Shown here: positions 53,969 through 63,603 of the stretch, one piece after another
Layout: each line of letters opens with the position of its first letter
Numbering within the stretch: position 1 is the stretch's first letter
Source of the DNA: Pseudomonas sp. N3-W
GTDB lineage: Bacteria > Pseudomonadota > Gammaproteobacteria > Pseudomonadales > Pseudomonadaceae
Assembly: GCF_024970185.1 (NCBI RefSeq)
Contig: NZ_CP103965.1
Coordinates: 2,104,001 to 2,168,000, forward strand
DNA length: 64,000 nucleotides
Direction: 5' to 3'
Program-made: the position numbers and the translations under genes
Notes under the pieces: model-generated
What the model was told of the DNA's origin: nothing
Seen by the model: the letters and a program-made list of their open reading frames with translations, nothing else
Database searches by the model: none

Positions 53969-54079
53969 TTTTTTTGGGGCGTCGATTGGCTAAATCAATT
54001 GTCGGTCAACGCGCGTTATCCCTTATACATGGCGGCCATTAGCGGATTGATCCGCGAGCCCGTGCATAAGGACCGAGCG

Positions 54080-54913
54080 ATGAGTGAACCACGTCTGACG
54101 AATACCGCGATCTATCTTCAGCGTCTGGGGTTCGACACGCCCCCAGCGCCCACTTTGGCGACCCTGCAACACCTTCAACTGCACCATACCGGGGCATTCG
54201 CGTTCGAAAACCTGACCACGTTATCGGGTGAGCCCGTGTTCATCGACTTGCCTTCGGTAGAGCGCAAAATCCTGCACGAGGGGCGGGGCGGCTACTGCTA
54301 TGAACTCAATGCGATGTTTCTGGCGCTGCTTCAAGCGTTGGGGTTCGATGCTCGCGCCATCAGCGGTCGTGTGGTGCTGGGGCAACCTGAAGGTGCGTGG
54401 ACCGCCCGCACGCACCGCTTGAGCCTGGTGACGCTGGACGGTGTGCGCTATATCACCGACGTCGGCTTCGGCGGCATGGTGCCCACCGCGCCGCTGCTGC
54501 TCGATACGACGGCCGAGCAGCTCACGCCTCATGAACCGTATCGCATCGAGCAACACGAAGATGGCTACACCTTGCGGGCCAACGTCGGCGGTGAATGGCG
54601 AGCGATGTACATCTTCGATTTGCAGCGCCAGGAAGACATCGATTTCACCCTTGGCAACTGGTATGTCTCGACACACCCCGAATCGCCGTTTCTCCAGCGT
54701 CTGATGGTGGCGCGCACCGGGCAGGGCGTGCGCCGCACCTTGAATAACGGCAGCTTTGCGATTCATCACCTGGGTCAGGAGAGCGAGCGGCGCGAGGTCG
54801 TTGATGTGGATGAACTGCTGGCGTTGCTGCACAGTGAGTTCGCCATTCAGGTGCCCGTGCATGCCGGTTTGAGGCGCACGCTCGCAGCGTTGATCAGTAC
54901 TGCCGCGCCTTGA
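54080..54913 (+). CDS. nat: Arylamine N-acetyltransferase
   Basis: 277 aa. The catalytic triad is intact: Cys in GRGGYCYELNAMF, His in ARTHRLSLVTL and Asp in YITDVGFGGMVP. It transfers acetyl from acetyl-CoA to arylamines and hydrazines. Start ATG 54080 (MSEPRLTNTAIYLQRLG); an earlier in-frame start gives an implausible N-terminus. It ends 4 bp from the convergent brnA stop. Confidence 0.94.
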   Translation: MSEPRLTNTAIYLQRLGFDTPPAPTLATLQHLQLHHTGAFAFENLTTLSGEPVFIDLPSVERKILHEGRGGYCYELNAMFLALLQALGFDARAISGRVVLGQPEGAWTARTHRLSLVTLDGVRYITDVGFGGMVPTAPLLLDTTAEQLTPHEPYRIEQHEDGYTLRANVGGEWRAMYIFDLQRQEDIDFTLGNWYVSTHPESPFLQRLMVARTGQGVRRTLNNGSFAIHHLGQESERREVVDVDELLALLHSEFAIQVPVHAGLRRTLAALISTAAP

Positions 54914-54917
54914 CGGC

Positions 54918-55241
54918 CTAGGGCCGGGCATCGGGCTCCATCATTCGATGGATATCACTGGCCAGCTCTGACAGTTTCTTTTCCAGGTTTTTCAGCTCGC
55001 TGGCGGACAGGCCTTTTTTCAACTGGCCGTGTCCGCTGGCCGTCGCTTTGCCCTTCTTTGCCAGCAGGACCTGCCGCAGGGTGTTGTTGATCACGGTCTG
55101 ATAACCAAATCCCTCATTCTCGGCGAGGTCGCGTGCGGCTTCGATCACGGCGTCATCGAGCATGATGGTGATGCGGGTTTTACCTTTGCCTGCAGCCACT
55201 GCCCCACGCTCGGCGTTGGTGAAGTCATATTCGTCTTTCAT
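54918..55241 (-). CDS. brnA: BrnA-family antitoxin
   Basis: 107 aa. N-terminal YDFTNAERGAVAAGKGKTRI and the ribbon-helix-helix ITIMLDDAVIEAARDLAENE, then GYQTVINNTLRQVLLAK, match BrnA. The C-terminal third is a Lys/Glu-rich helix. In known systems BrnA binds BrnT and represses the brnTA promoter. The partner toxin gene directly upstream (3-bp gap) is frameshifted. Confidence 0.85.
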   Translation of the reverse strand: MKDEYDFTNAERGAVAAGKGKTRITIMLDDAVIEAARDLAENEGFGYQTVINNTLRQVLLAKKGKATASGHGQLKKGLSASELKNLEKKLSELASDIHRMMEPDARP

Positions 55242-55244
55242 CGG

Positions 55245-55526
55245 TTAAATCTCCAGATACTGGCGACGCTCGTTTTTTGTGGCGAGACGCGCGGAAATAA
55301 TTCGAACGAAATTCGGATCACGCCAGGTGTAGGCCACCACCAGCAAGCGATCTTTGGCATCGCGCCCCATGATGATCCACCGCTGCTCGTCATGGTCGTT
55401 GTCGTGCAGCCGCAACGCCTGCTCGTCGTCAAACACCGGTTCCGTGTCGGCCAGGCTGATACCCCCGGTGCTTGAGTTTGTTGGCCGCATTCCTTGCCTT
55501 GTCGTACTGAATTTCGAATGGCTTAA
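55245..55526 (-). pseudogene. brnT: BrnT-family toxin, frameshifted
   Basis: The frame 55490-55245 gives 81 aa with the BrnT body (ADTEPVFDDEQALRLHDNDH, DEQRWIIMGRDAKDRLLVVA, NFVRIISARLATKNERRQY) but an unnatural start, MRPTNSSTGG. In the next frame just upstream the missing N-terminus is readable: PFEIQYDKARNAANKLKHRG. The two join perfectly if the G5 run at 55462-55466 is read as G4. The upstream frame also lacks an in-frame start codon. The gene therefore appears inactivated, unless the run is a sequencing error or is recoded. Confidence 0.72.
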
Positions 55527-55549
55527 TTATGCATACTTTATATGTATAA
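55527..55549 (-). promoter_or_regulatory. Likely brnTA operator/promoter
   Basis: TTATGCATAC (55527-55536) and ATATGTATAA (55540-55549) form an imperfect AT-rich palindrome (8 of 10 positions) just ahead of the toxin remnant, as expected for the BrnA operator, with TATAAA-like -10 sequence. Confidence 0.45.
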
Positions 55550-55702
55550 AAAAGAGAACGACCGTACCGATGGTCGCCTGGAAAACAAAAGACTAGCGGG
55601 GTAGGGGCAAGGCACTCGGCGCATGTATTGCAAGGTTTTTAGTGCGGCAGGAGGCGCACGCCATCGGCCGAAATGGCTATGTGTCCAGAATATGGCCGGT
55701 GA

Positions 55703-55712
55703 TTTGTATACA
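55703..55712 (+). promoter_or_regulatory. Palindrome upstream of purine permease gene
   Basis: TTGTATACAA is a perfect 10-bp palindrome 70 bp before the ATG, just upstream of a possible TAGACA-N18-TACAGT promoter (55718-55747). It is similar in form to GntR-type operators; the regulator is unknown. Confidence 0.4.
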
Positions 55713-55782
55713 ACTCTATAGACATTTGTCCCGAGTCTTGAATACAGTGTGCGCATAACAAAAACCAGGGAACCCCCCAACC

Positions 55783-57300
55783 ATGAAAACGCCCCATGTT
55801 TCACACCCACGGCCTGAGGATGAAAATCTCGGGGTCGGCGCGAATATGGCTTATGGCCTGCAACATGTTCTGACCATGTACGGCGGCATCGTCGCGGTGC
55901 CCTTGATCATCGGCCAGGCGGCCGGGTTGTCGCCGGCAGATATCGGTTTGTTGATTGCTGCTTCATTGTTTGCGGGTGGTTTGGCGACGTTGTTGCAAAC
56001 GCTGGGCCTGCCGTTCTTCGGCTGTCAGTTGCCGCTGGTTCAGGGTGTATCGTTTTCCGGTGTCGCGACCATGGTGGCGATTGTCACCAGTGGCGGGGAG
56101 GGCGGCTTCCAGTCGATTCTCGGCGCGGTGATTGCGGCGTCACTGATCGGTTTGCTGATCACGCCAGTGTTCTCGCGCATCACCAAATTTTTCCCGCCGC
56201 TGGTCACCGGCATTGTCATCACCACCATTGGCCTGACGCTGATGCCGGTGGCCGCCCGTTGGGCCATGGGTGGCAACAGTCATGCCCCGGACTTTGGCAG
56301 CATGGCGAATATCGGTCTGGCGGCGCTGACCCTGGTGCTGGTGTTGTTGCTGAGCAAGGTTGGCAGCGCAACCATCTCTCGCCTGTCGATCCTGCTGGCC
56401 ATGGTCATCGGCACTGTCATCGCCGTGTTCCTCGGCATGGCGGACTTCTCGTCTGTCACCCAAGGGCCGATGTTTGGCTTCCCGACGCCGTTTCACTTCG
56501 GCATGCCGATCTTCCATTTCGCCGCGATCCTGTCGATGTGCATCGTGGTCATGGTGACGCTGGTGGAAACCTCGGCCGATATTCTCGCCGTCGGTGAAAT
56601 CATCGGCACCAAGGTCGACTCAAAGCGTCTGGGCAACGGCCTGCGTGCAGACATGCTGTCGAGCATGATCGCGCCGATCTTTGGTTCCTTTACCCAGAGT
56701 GCCTTTGCCCAGAACGTCGGTCTGGTGGCGGTCACCGGGATCAAGAGCCGCTTTGTGGTGGCAACCGGTGGTGTGTTTCTGGTGATCCTCGGCCTGCTGC
56801 CGTTCATGGGCCGGGTGATTGCCGCCGTGCCAACGTCGGTCCTCGGTGGTGCGGGCATTGTGTTGTTCGGCACCGTAGCGGCCAGCGGCATTCGTACGCT
56901 GTCCAAGGTCGACTACCGCAATAACGTCAACCTGATCATCGTCGCCACCTCCATAGGCTTCGGCATGATCCCCATCGCCGCGCCGAACTTCTATGATCAC
57001 TTCCCGAGCTGGTTCGCGACCATCTTCCATTCGGGCATCAGTTCCTCGGCAATCATGGCTATTTTGCTGAACCTGACCTTCAACCACTTCACTGCCGGCA
57101 ACTCGGATCAGCAGTCGGTGTTTGCCGCTGCCGCTGAACGCGTGCTGCGCTATCAGGATCTGGCGGCGTTGCGTGAAGGGGATTATTTCAGCGACGGTAA
57201 ACTGCATGACTGCGACGGGAACGAGATCCCGGTGGTCGAGGCGGCGCATGGGGCGGCCGAGCCGCGGGCGGTGCAGGTGAAAAGCAGTGAGCATGTCTGA
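55783..57300 (+). CDS. Nucleobase:cation symporter-2 (xanthine/uric acid permease)
   Basis: 505-aa NCS2 transporter with about 14 membrane spans. Signature QNVGLVAVTGIKSRFVVATG near TM10, FGCQLPLVQGVSFSGVATMV near TM3 (xanthine/urate branch rather than uracil), LQHVLTMYGGIVAVPLIIGQ at TM1. It imports xanthine or urate with protons or sodium. The C-terminal 50 residues are cytoplasmic. A terminator and tRNA-Asn follow on the opposite strand. The substrate cannot be fixed from sequence alone. Confidence 0.9.
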   Translation: MKTPHVSHPRPEDENLGVGANMAYGLQHVLTMYGGIVAVPLIIGQAAGLSPADIGLLIAASLFAGGLATLLQTLGLPFFGCQLPLVQGVSFSGVATMVAIVTSGGEGGFQSILGAVIAASLIGLLITPVFSRITKFFPPLVTGIVITTIGLTLMPVAARWAMGGNSHAPDFGSMANIGLAALTLVLVLLLSKVGSATISRLSILLAMVIGTVIAVFLGMADFSSVTQGPMFGFPTPFHFGMPIFHFAAILSMCIVVMVTLVETSADILAVGEIIGTKVDSKRLGNGLRADMLSSMIAPIFGSFTQSAFAQNVGLVAVTGIKSRFVVATGGVFLVILGLLPFMGRVIAAVPTSVLGGAGIVLFGTVAASGIRTLSKVDYRNNVNLIIVATSIGFGMIPIAAPNFYDHFPSWFATIFHSGISSSAIMAILLNLTFNHFTAGNSDQQSVFAAAAERVLRYQDLAALREGDYFSDGKLHDCDGNEIPVVEAAHGAAEPRAVQVKSSEHV

Positions 57301-57319
57301 GGGCTAAAAGGCGGTTGAA

Positions 57320-57348
57320 TCAAAAGATCGCAGCCTGCGATCTTTTGA
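57320..57348. repeat. GATCAAAAGATCGCAG-type repeat hairpin
   Basis: TCAAAAGATCGCAG / CTGCGATCTTTTGA palindrome around C. The half-site AAAAGATCGC is a dispersed repeat of P. fluorescens and also forms the end of the anti-sigma gene at 45834. Confidence 0.6.
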
Positions 57349-57364
57349 CTTTCCAAGGCCCACA

Positions 57365-57400
57365 AAAAAGCCCCTGGATCTTTCGATTCAGGGGCTTTTT
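57365..57400. terminator. Bidirectional terminator between permease gene and tRNA-Asn
   Basis: AAAAAGCCCCTG (57365-57376) / CAGGGGCTTTTT (57389-57400), loop GATCTTTCGATT. Confidence 0.92.
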
Positions 57401-57413
57401 CAATATTGCTGTC

Positions 57414-57489
<76 letters not shown>

Positions 57490-57672
57490 ATGGCGTGTAT
57501 GTTACTGATTCGAAAAGAGAAGTCAAGCATCAATTGGCAATTTCATGGATTTTCCACGTCGGGCATTGGTTTAACACGCATTGGCGGTTACCAGAAGTGC
57601 CTTAGCGGTCTACCATGGCGGCCCGGAAGTGGTTTCACGCGCTACCGGCCATTCGCCGAAAAGGTATGTGCC

Positions 57673-57720
57673 ATGAATCACCCAGTTTCTACACTGCAAA
57701 ACAGCGGGGTGTTCGCATGA
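57673..57720 (+). CDS. Possible 15-codon leader ORF
   Basis: ATG 57673 to TGA 57718-57720 encodes MNHPVSTLQNSGVFA and overlaps the next gene's start as ATGA. AAGG lies 8 nt before it. It may be a translationally coupled leader or chance. Confidence 0.3.
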   Translation: MNHPVSTLQNSGVFA

Positions 57721-57947
57721 GCATCGCCCAGATTAGCCTGCCAAAAGGCGTAGGTCCTCACGCCGAGAAACTGTTCGACGCCATTACCCAGGCCAGCACC
57801 GCCGACGATCTGAATCGCGCCGGTGGCAAGGCCGAGGGTTTTGTTCTGGGCCTGGAAAGCGCCAAGGCGATCAAGAGCCAGGTTGCCGAATCGCTGTACG
57901 TCGCCTATGACGATGCAGCCAGTCAACGTGCATCCGAACTGGCCTAA
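57717..57947 (+). CDS. Conserved hypothetical protein, 76 aa
   Basis: Small soluble helical protein starting MSIAQISLPKGVGPHAEKLF, with repeated Ala/Lys/Glu helices (QASTADDLNRAGGKAEGFVL, ESAKAIKSQVAESLYVAYDD). No known domain. Start ATG 57717 (overlapping the leader frame). It ends on the last bases of the convergent membrane-protein gene. Similar genes appear in many pseudomonads; the function is unknown. Confidence 0.65.
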   Translation: MSIAQISLPKGVGPHAEKLFDAITQASTADDLNRAGGKAEGFVLGLESAKAIKSQVAESLYVAYDDAASQRASELA

Positions 57948-58144
57948 CCGCCGAACGTGAAAGTGCCGAGCATCAGCTTGGCATACAACGAGGTGGCAGC
58001 CAGTTGCACCAGCCACAAGGCGAGGCCGCCGAGAAACACGCCTGCCGCTACCTGCAGCACCAGGCTGTTGCCACGTTTGGCCGGGGTGCGCGGGACGAAG
58101 TGGTCCAGATCGTTGGGATCGGCGCGTAGGTCATCGTTTTTCAT
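57944..58144 (-). CDS. Small single-TM membrane protein, 66 aa
   Basis: The cytoplasmic N-terminus (MKNDDLRADPNDLDHFVPRT) is followed by one hydrophobic segment (LVLQVAAGVFLGGLALWLVQ) and a short exported tail. There is no recognised family. The stop overlaps the end of the convergent 76-aa gene by 3 bp. It is probably a small inner-membrane protein of unknown role. Confidence 0.65.
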   Translation of the reverse strand: MKNDDLRADPNDLDHFVPRTPAKRGNSLVLQVAAGVFLGGLALWLVQLAATSLYAKLMLGTFTFGG

Positions 58145-58178
58145 GTGGGTTCTCGCAGTCTCAAGGTGTACACAAAAA

Positions 58179-58269
58179 CCTGTGGGAGCGGGCTTGCTCG
58201 CGAAAGCATCCGGGCAGTGACATCAATGCCGTCTGGCACACCGCTTTCGCGAGCAAGCCCGCTCCCACC
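58179..58269. repeat. REP inverted pair
   Basis: CTGTGGGAGCGGGCTTGCTC (from 58180) and TCGCGAGCAAGCCCGCTCCC (58247-58266), with the linker GGCACACCGCTT; one of the best-conserved pairs in the window. Confidence 0.88.
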
Positions 58270-58319
58270 GTTTGATTGGTGTGCAGTCTAGAGGTTGCGC
58301 AGGCTTTTCCAGCACAAAT

Positions 58320-58352
58320 AAAAACGGGAAGCCCTATGGCTTCCCGTTTTTC
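58320..58352. terminator. Terminator of aromatic aminotransferase gene
   Basis: AAAACGGGAAGCC (58321-58333) / GGCTTCCCGTTTT (58338-58350), loop CTAT, bidirectional A/T flanks. Confidence 0.9.
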
Positions 58353-58367
58353 GTATCACACAGTGAC

Positions 58368-59564
58368 TCAGATCACCGCAACGATGGCCTTGGTTACCGC
58401 GTCGATGTTGCTCTGGTTCAACGCAGCCACGCAGATGCGGCCGGTGTCCAGGGCGTAGATGCCGAACTCGTTGCGCAGACGGGTGACTTGCTCAACCGTC
58501 AGGCCGGAGTACGAGAACATGCCACGCTGACGACCAACGAAGCTGAAATCGCGCTGCGGAGCGTTTTTCGCCAGCAGATCGACCATTTGCGTGCGCATGC
58601 CGCGAATCCGCAGGCGCATTTCGGCCAGCTCGGTTTCCCACTGGGCACGCAGTTCCGGGCTGTTCAGCACGGCGGCGACGATGCTTGCACCGTGGGTCGG
58701 CGGGTTGGAGTAGTTGGTGCGGATCACGCGTTTGACTTGCGACAGCACGCGCGCGCTTTCTTCTTTCGATTCGCTGACGATCGACAGGGCGCCAACGCGC
58801 TCGCCGTACAGCGAGAAGGATTTGGAGAACGAGCTGGAGACAAAGAACGTCAGGCCCGATTCTGCGAACAGGCGCACAGCCGCGGCGTCTTCGTCGATGC
58901 CATCGCCAAAACCCTGGTAGGCCATGTCGAGGAACGGCACGTGGCCCTTGGCTTTGACCACTTGCAGCACGTCGTTCCAGTCCGCCGGGCTCAGGTCCAC
59001 GCCGGTCGGGTTGTGGCAGCAGGCGTGCAGCACGACGATGGAACCGGACGGCAGCGAGTTCAGGTCTTCGAGCAGGCCGGCGCGGTTGACGTCGTGGGTG
59101 GCGGCGTCGTAGTAGCGATAGTTCTGCACCGGGAAACCGGCGGTTTCGAACAGCGCGCGGTGGTTTTCCCAGCTCGGGTCGCTGATGGCGACGACGGCGT
59201 TCGGCAGCAGTTGCTTGAGGAAGTCGGCACCGATTTTCAGCGCGCCCGTACCGCCAACGGCTTGTGTGGTGATGACGCGGCCAGCGGCGATCAGCGGCGA
59301 GTCGTTGCCAAACAATAGTTTTTGCACGGACTGATCGTAGGCGGCGATGCCGTCGATCGGCAGGTAGCCACGGGACGCGTGCTGAGCGACGCGAATCGTC
59401 TCGGCTTCGACAACGGCGCGCAGGAGTGGAATTCGCCCCTCCTCGTTGCAATAAACACCGACCCCCAGGTTGACCTTGGTGGTTCGAGTATCGGCGTTGA
59501 ATGCTTCGTTGAGGCCCAGGATTGGATCGCGTGGTGCCATTTCGACAGCGGAGAACAGGCTCAT
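58368..59564 (-). CDS. tyrB: Aromatic amino acid aminotransferase (class I, PLP)
   Basis: 398-aa fold-type I aminotransferase of the aspartate/aromatic group. N-terminal MSLFSAVEMAPRDPILGLNE and KVNLGVGVYCNEEG are typical. Asn in CCHNPTGVDLS contacts PLP, and Lys in SSSFSKSFSLYGERVGAL forms the Schiff base. Arg in MFSYSGLTVEQV...ALDTGRICVAAL binds carboxylate. The gene order with uvrB matches P. aeruginosa. Preference for aromatic over aspartate substrates is inferred, not shown. Confidence 0.9.
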   Translation of the reverse strand: MSLFSAVEMAPRDPILGLNEAFNADTRTTKVNLGVGVYCNEEGRIPLLRAVVEAETIRVAQHASRGYLPIDGIAAYDQSVQKLLFGNDSPLIAAGRVITTQAVGGTGALKIGADFLKQLLPNAVVAISDPSWENHRALFETAGFPVQNYRYYDAATHDVNRAGLLEDLNSLPSGSIVVLHACCHNPTGVDLSPADWNDVLQVVKAKGHVPFLDMAYQGFGDGIDEDAAAVRLFAESGLTFFVSSSFSKSFSLYGERVGALSIVSESKEESARVLSQVKRVIRTNYSNPPTHGASIVAAVLNSPELRAQWETELAEMRLRIRGMRTQMVDLLAKNAPQRDFSFVGRQRGMFSYSGLTVEQVTRLRNEFGIYALDTGRICVAALNQSNIDAVTKAIVAVI

Positions 59565-59901
59565 TTTTGCGGCGGCTCTGAATGGAGTGTGGAGGGACGT
59601 GTGGCGCTCCAGCCGAATGCACTAGAGCGGTGCACAAACGGGGAGCTAGTATAGAGGCCATCTGCAATCGATGGCGACAGACGATTCGGGATTTTTCCCA
59701 GGTTTTTCCGATTATTTTTCGACCGTTAGTCGAATGCCGTCGTCAAAGACTTCGAGGGATGTAGGACGTTTGCCTTGAAAGCGCGGGCAATCGGCTCCAC
59801 ATTGAGCACAATCCAGTTTTTTCCCTCGGGCGACATCGGTCGTTTGCGGTCTTTCTCGTTCGTGTCGGTTCGCCCGGCAAGAGTGATCCCAGAGGTAGTT
59901 C
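59565..59901. other. Intergenic region between aminotransferase gene and uvrB
   Basis: 337 bp between divergent genes; it should hold both promoters. No LexA box is found, consistent with LexA-independent uvrB. The minus strand has one coding-like short frame, listed separately. Confidence 0.5.

Positions 59902-59903
<2 letters not shown>
59712..59903 (-). CDS. Possible short Cys-rich protein, 63 aa
   Basis: Minus-strand frame from ATG 59903 to TAA 59712, ending [20 protein letters not shown] then [15 protein letters not shown]. The CxxC-x3-C cluster resembles a small zinc ribbon, and the last 35 residues read like a real protein, but the start codon overlaps the uvrB start and no ribosome site is visible. 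Confidence 0.33.
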
Positions 59904-61917
<2,014 letters not shown>

Positions 61918-61935
61918 TTCTTGGGCTGAATGTGC

Positions 61936-62026
61936 CGGCCTCTTCGCGAGCAGGCTCGCTCCCAGCATTGACCGAGTTGTCTGGACTGACGCGGTCCAAT
62001 GTGGGAGCGAGCCTGCTCGCGAAGGT
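61936..62026. repeat. REP inverted pair
   Basis: TCTTCGCGAGCAGGCTCGCT (from 61941) opposite GTGGGAGCGAGCCTGCTCGC (62001-62020), between convergent uvrB and the efflux gene. Confidence 0.88.
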
Positions 62027-62052
62027 GTCTGGAGGAGCGCTGCAATAAATTG

Positions 62053-63603
62053 CTAGTGCGCCTCCCCAGCCTTGATCCCCGCCGGCAGCGCCTTGGTCAG
62101 CAAAATCGCCACCATGCTGATCCCCAGCGCAATCCCGACAAAATGAAACGCATCGTTGTAGGCCATGATCGACGCCTGCTGATGCACAATTTCGCTCATC
62201 TTGCCCAGCGCCGCCGTGTCGCTGCCAAACCGGTCCGTCATCGATGCCATGCGTTCAGCCACTTGCGGATTGCCCGGCACAATCGACTCGCGCAAATAAT
62301 CGAAGTAGGTCTTGGTCCGTGCGTCCAGCAGGGTGGCGAGGAGGGCGATGCCGATTGCGCCGCCCAGATTACGCAGGATATTGAACAGACTCGATGCCGA
62401 GCCCGCGTCCTGCGGCAGGATGTAGGCGGTGGCGATCAGCGAAATAGTGACCATGATCAGCGGCTGGCCCAGTGCGCGGATGATCTGGATCTGATTGAAC
62501 TGCGGTCCGGCAAAGTCCGGGTTCAGCACCCCCGATGAAAAACTCGCCAGCCCGAACAGGCCGAACCCCAGCGTGCACAGCCACTTCGGCGAGACAATTT
62601 TCATCAGTTTCGGCACCAGCGGAATCAGGAACAGTTGGGGCACGCCCATCCACATGATCACTTCGCCGATCTGCAACGCGTTGTAGTTCTGGATCTGCGC
62701 CAGGTACAACGGCAGCAGATAGATCGAACCGTACAGCCCGACCCCCATGCCCAGACTGGCAATGCTTGATAAGCCGAAGTTTCGATTGCGCAGGATGCCG
62801 AGGTTGATCAGAGGATTGGGTTTGGAAATCTGCACAATGACAAAGGTGATCAGGCTGATCAGCGCAATGCTGCCCAGGGTCACGATCAGGTCCGATTCCA
62901 GCCAGTCCTTGCGATGGCCTTCCTCAAGAAACACCTGCAAACAGCCGAGGCCCAGGGCCATGGTGAGAATCCCGGCGTAGTCGGTGCTCTTGAGCAGTTC
63001 CCAGTGTGCTTCCTTCTTCTCCAGGCCGTAGAGCAGGCCGGCGATCATGATCAGGCCCGGCGGGATGTTGATATAGAAGATGTACTGCCAGCCCCAGTTT
63101 TCCGTGAGCCAGCCGCCAATGGTCGGGCCGATGGACGGGGCGAACGTTGCGGTCATGGCGAACATGGCCATGCCTTTGGCGCGGTGGTGATCGGGCAGTT
63201 TGATCAGCGTCAGGGTGAACGCCAGCGGGATCAGCGCGCCACCGGTAAAGCCCTGCATGGCGCGGAACACGATCATGCTTTCCAGGCTCCAGGCCATGGA
63301 GCAGAGCAGGGACGAGGCGAGAAACCCCAGCGATACCCACACCGCCAGCCGGCGTGCTGACAGTAGCTGCACCAGCCACGCGGTCAGCGGAATCATGATG
63401 ATTTCCGCTACCAGGTACGAAGTGGAAATCCACGAGCCTTCTTCCAGGGTCGCCGACAGCGCGCCCTGGATGTCCTTGAGTGAAGAGTTGGTGATCTGGA
63501 TGTCGAGCACTGCCATGAAGGCGCCGAGCATCACACTCATCACCGCAATCCAGTCGCGCCGGGTCGGTTCGCCGACCGGGCGGATCAGTTGATCACCGGC
63601 CAT
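62053..63603 (-). CDS. emrB: EmrB-type multidrug efflux MFS permease (DHA2, 14 TM)
   Basis: 516-aa permease. N-terminal RRDWIAVMSVMLGAFMAVLD and QITNSSLKDIQGALSATLEE (motif D1 region), SYLVAEIIMIPLTAWL, GFTGGALIPLAFTLTLIKLP (motif A area) and GPTIGGWLTENWGWQYIFYI mark the DHA2 family. It exports hydrophobic drugs through an EmrA-like adaptor and an outer-membrane channel. Its start lies 11 bp inside the adaptor gene. The neighbours (uvrB on the convergent side) match P. aeruginosa. Substrates are unknown. Confidence 0.9.
   Translation of the reverse strand: MAGDQLIRPVGEPTRRDWIAVMSVMLGAFMAVLDIQITNSSLKDIQGALSATLEEGSWISTSYLVAEIIMIPLTAWLVQLLSARRLAVWVSLGFLASSLLCSMAWSLESMIVFRAMQGFTGGALIPLAFTLTLIKLPDHHRAKGMAMFAMTATFAPSIGPTIGGWLTENWGWQYIFYINIPPGLIMIAGLLYGLEKKEAHWELLKSTDYAGILTMALGLGCLQVFLEEGHRKDWLESDLIVTLGSIALISLITFVIVQISKPNPLINLGILRNRNFGLSSIASLGMGVGLYGSIYLLPLYLAQIQNYNALQIGEVIMWMGVPQLFLIPLVPKLMKIVSPKWLCTLGFGLFGLASFSSGVLNPDFAGPQFNQIQIIRALGQPLIMVTISLIATAYILPQDAGSASSLFNILRNLGGAIGIALLATLLDARTKTYFDYLRESIVPGNPQVAERMASMTDRFGSDTAALGKMSEIVHQQASIMAYNDAFHFVGIALGISMVAILLTKALPAGIKAGEAH

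Noticed and set aside
55245..55490. BrnT as an intact 81-aa toxin starting at the ATG at 55490
   Set aside because: The first ten residues do not fit the family, and the expected N-terminus lies in another frame directly upstream.
59640..59901. LexA box before uvrB
   Set aside because: Only a loose CTG...CAG with wrong spacing is found; no CTGT-N8-ACAG match.
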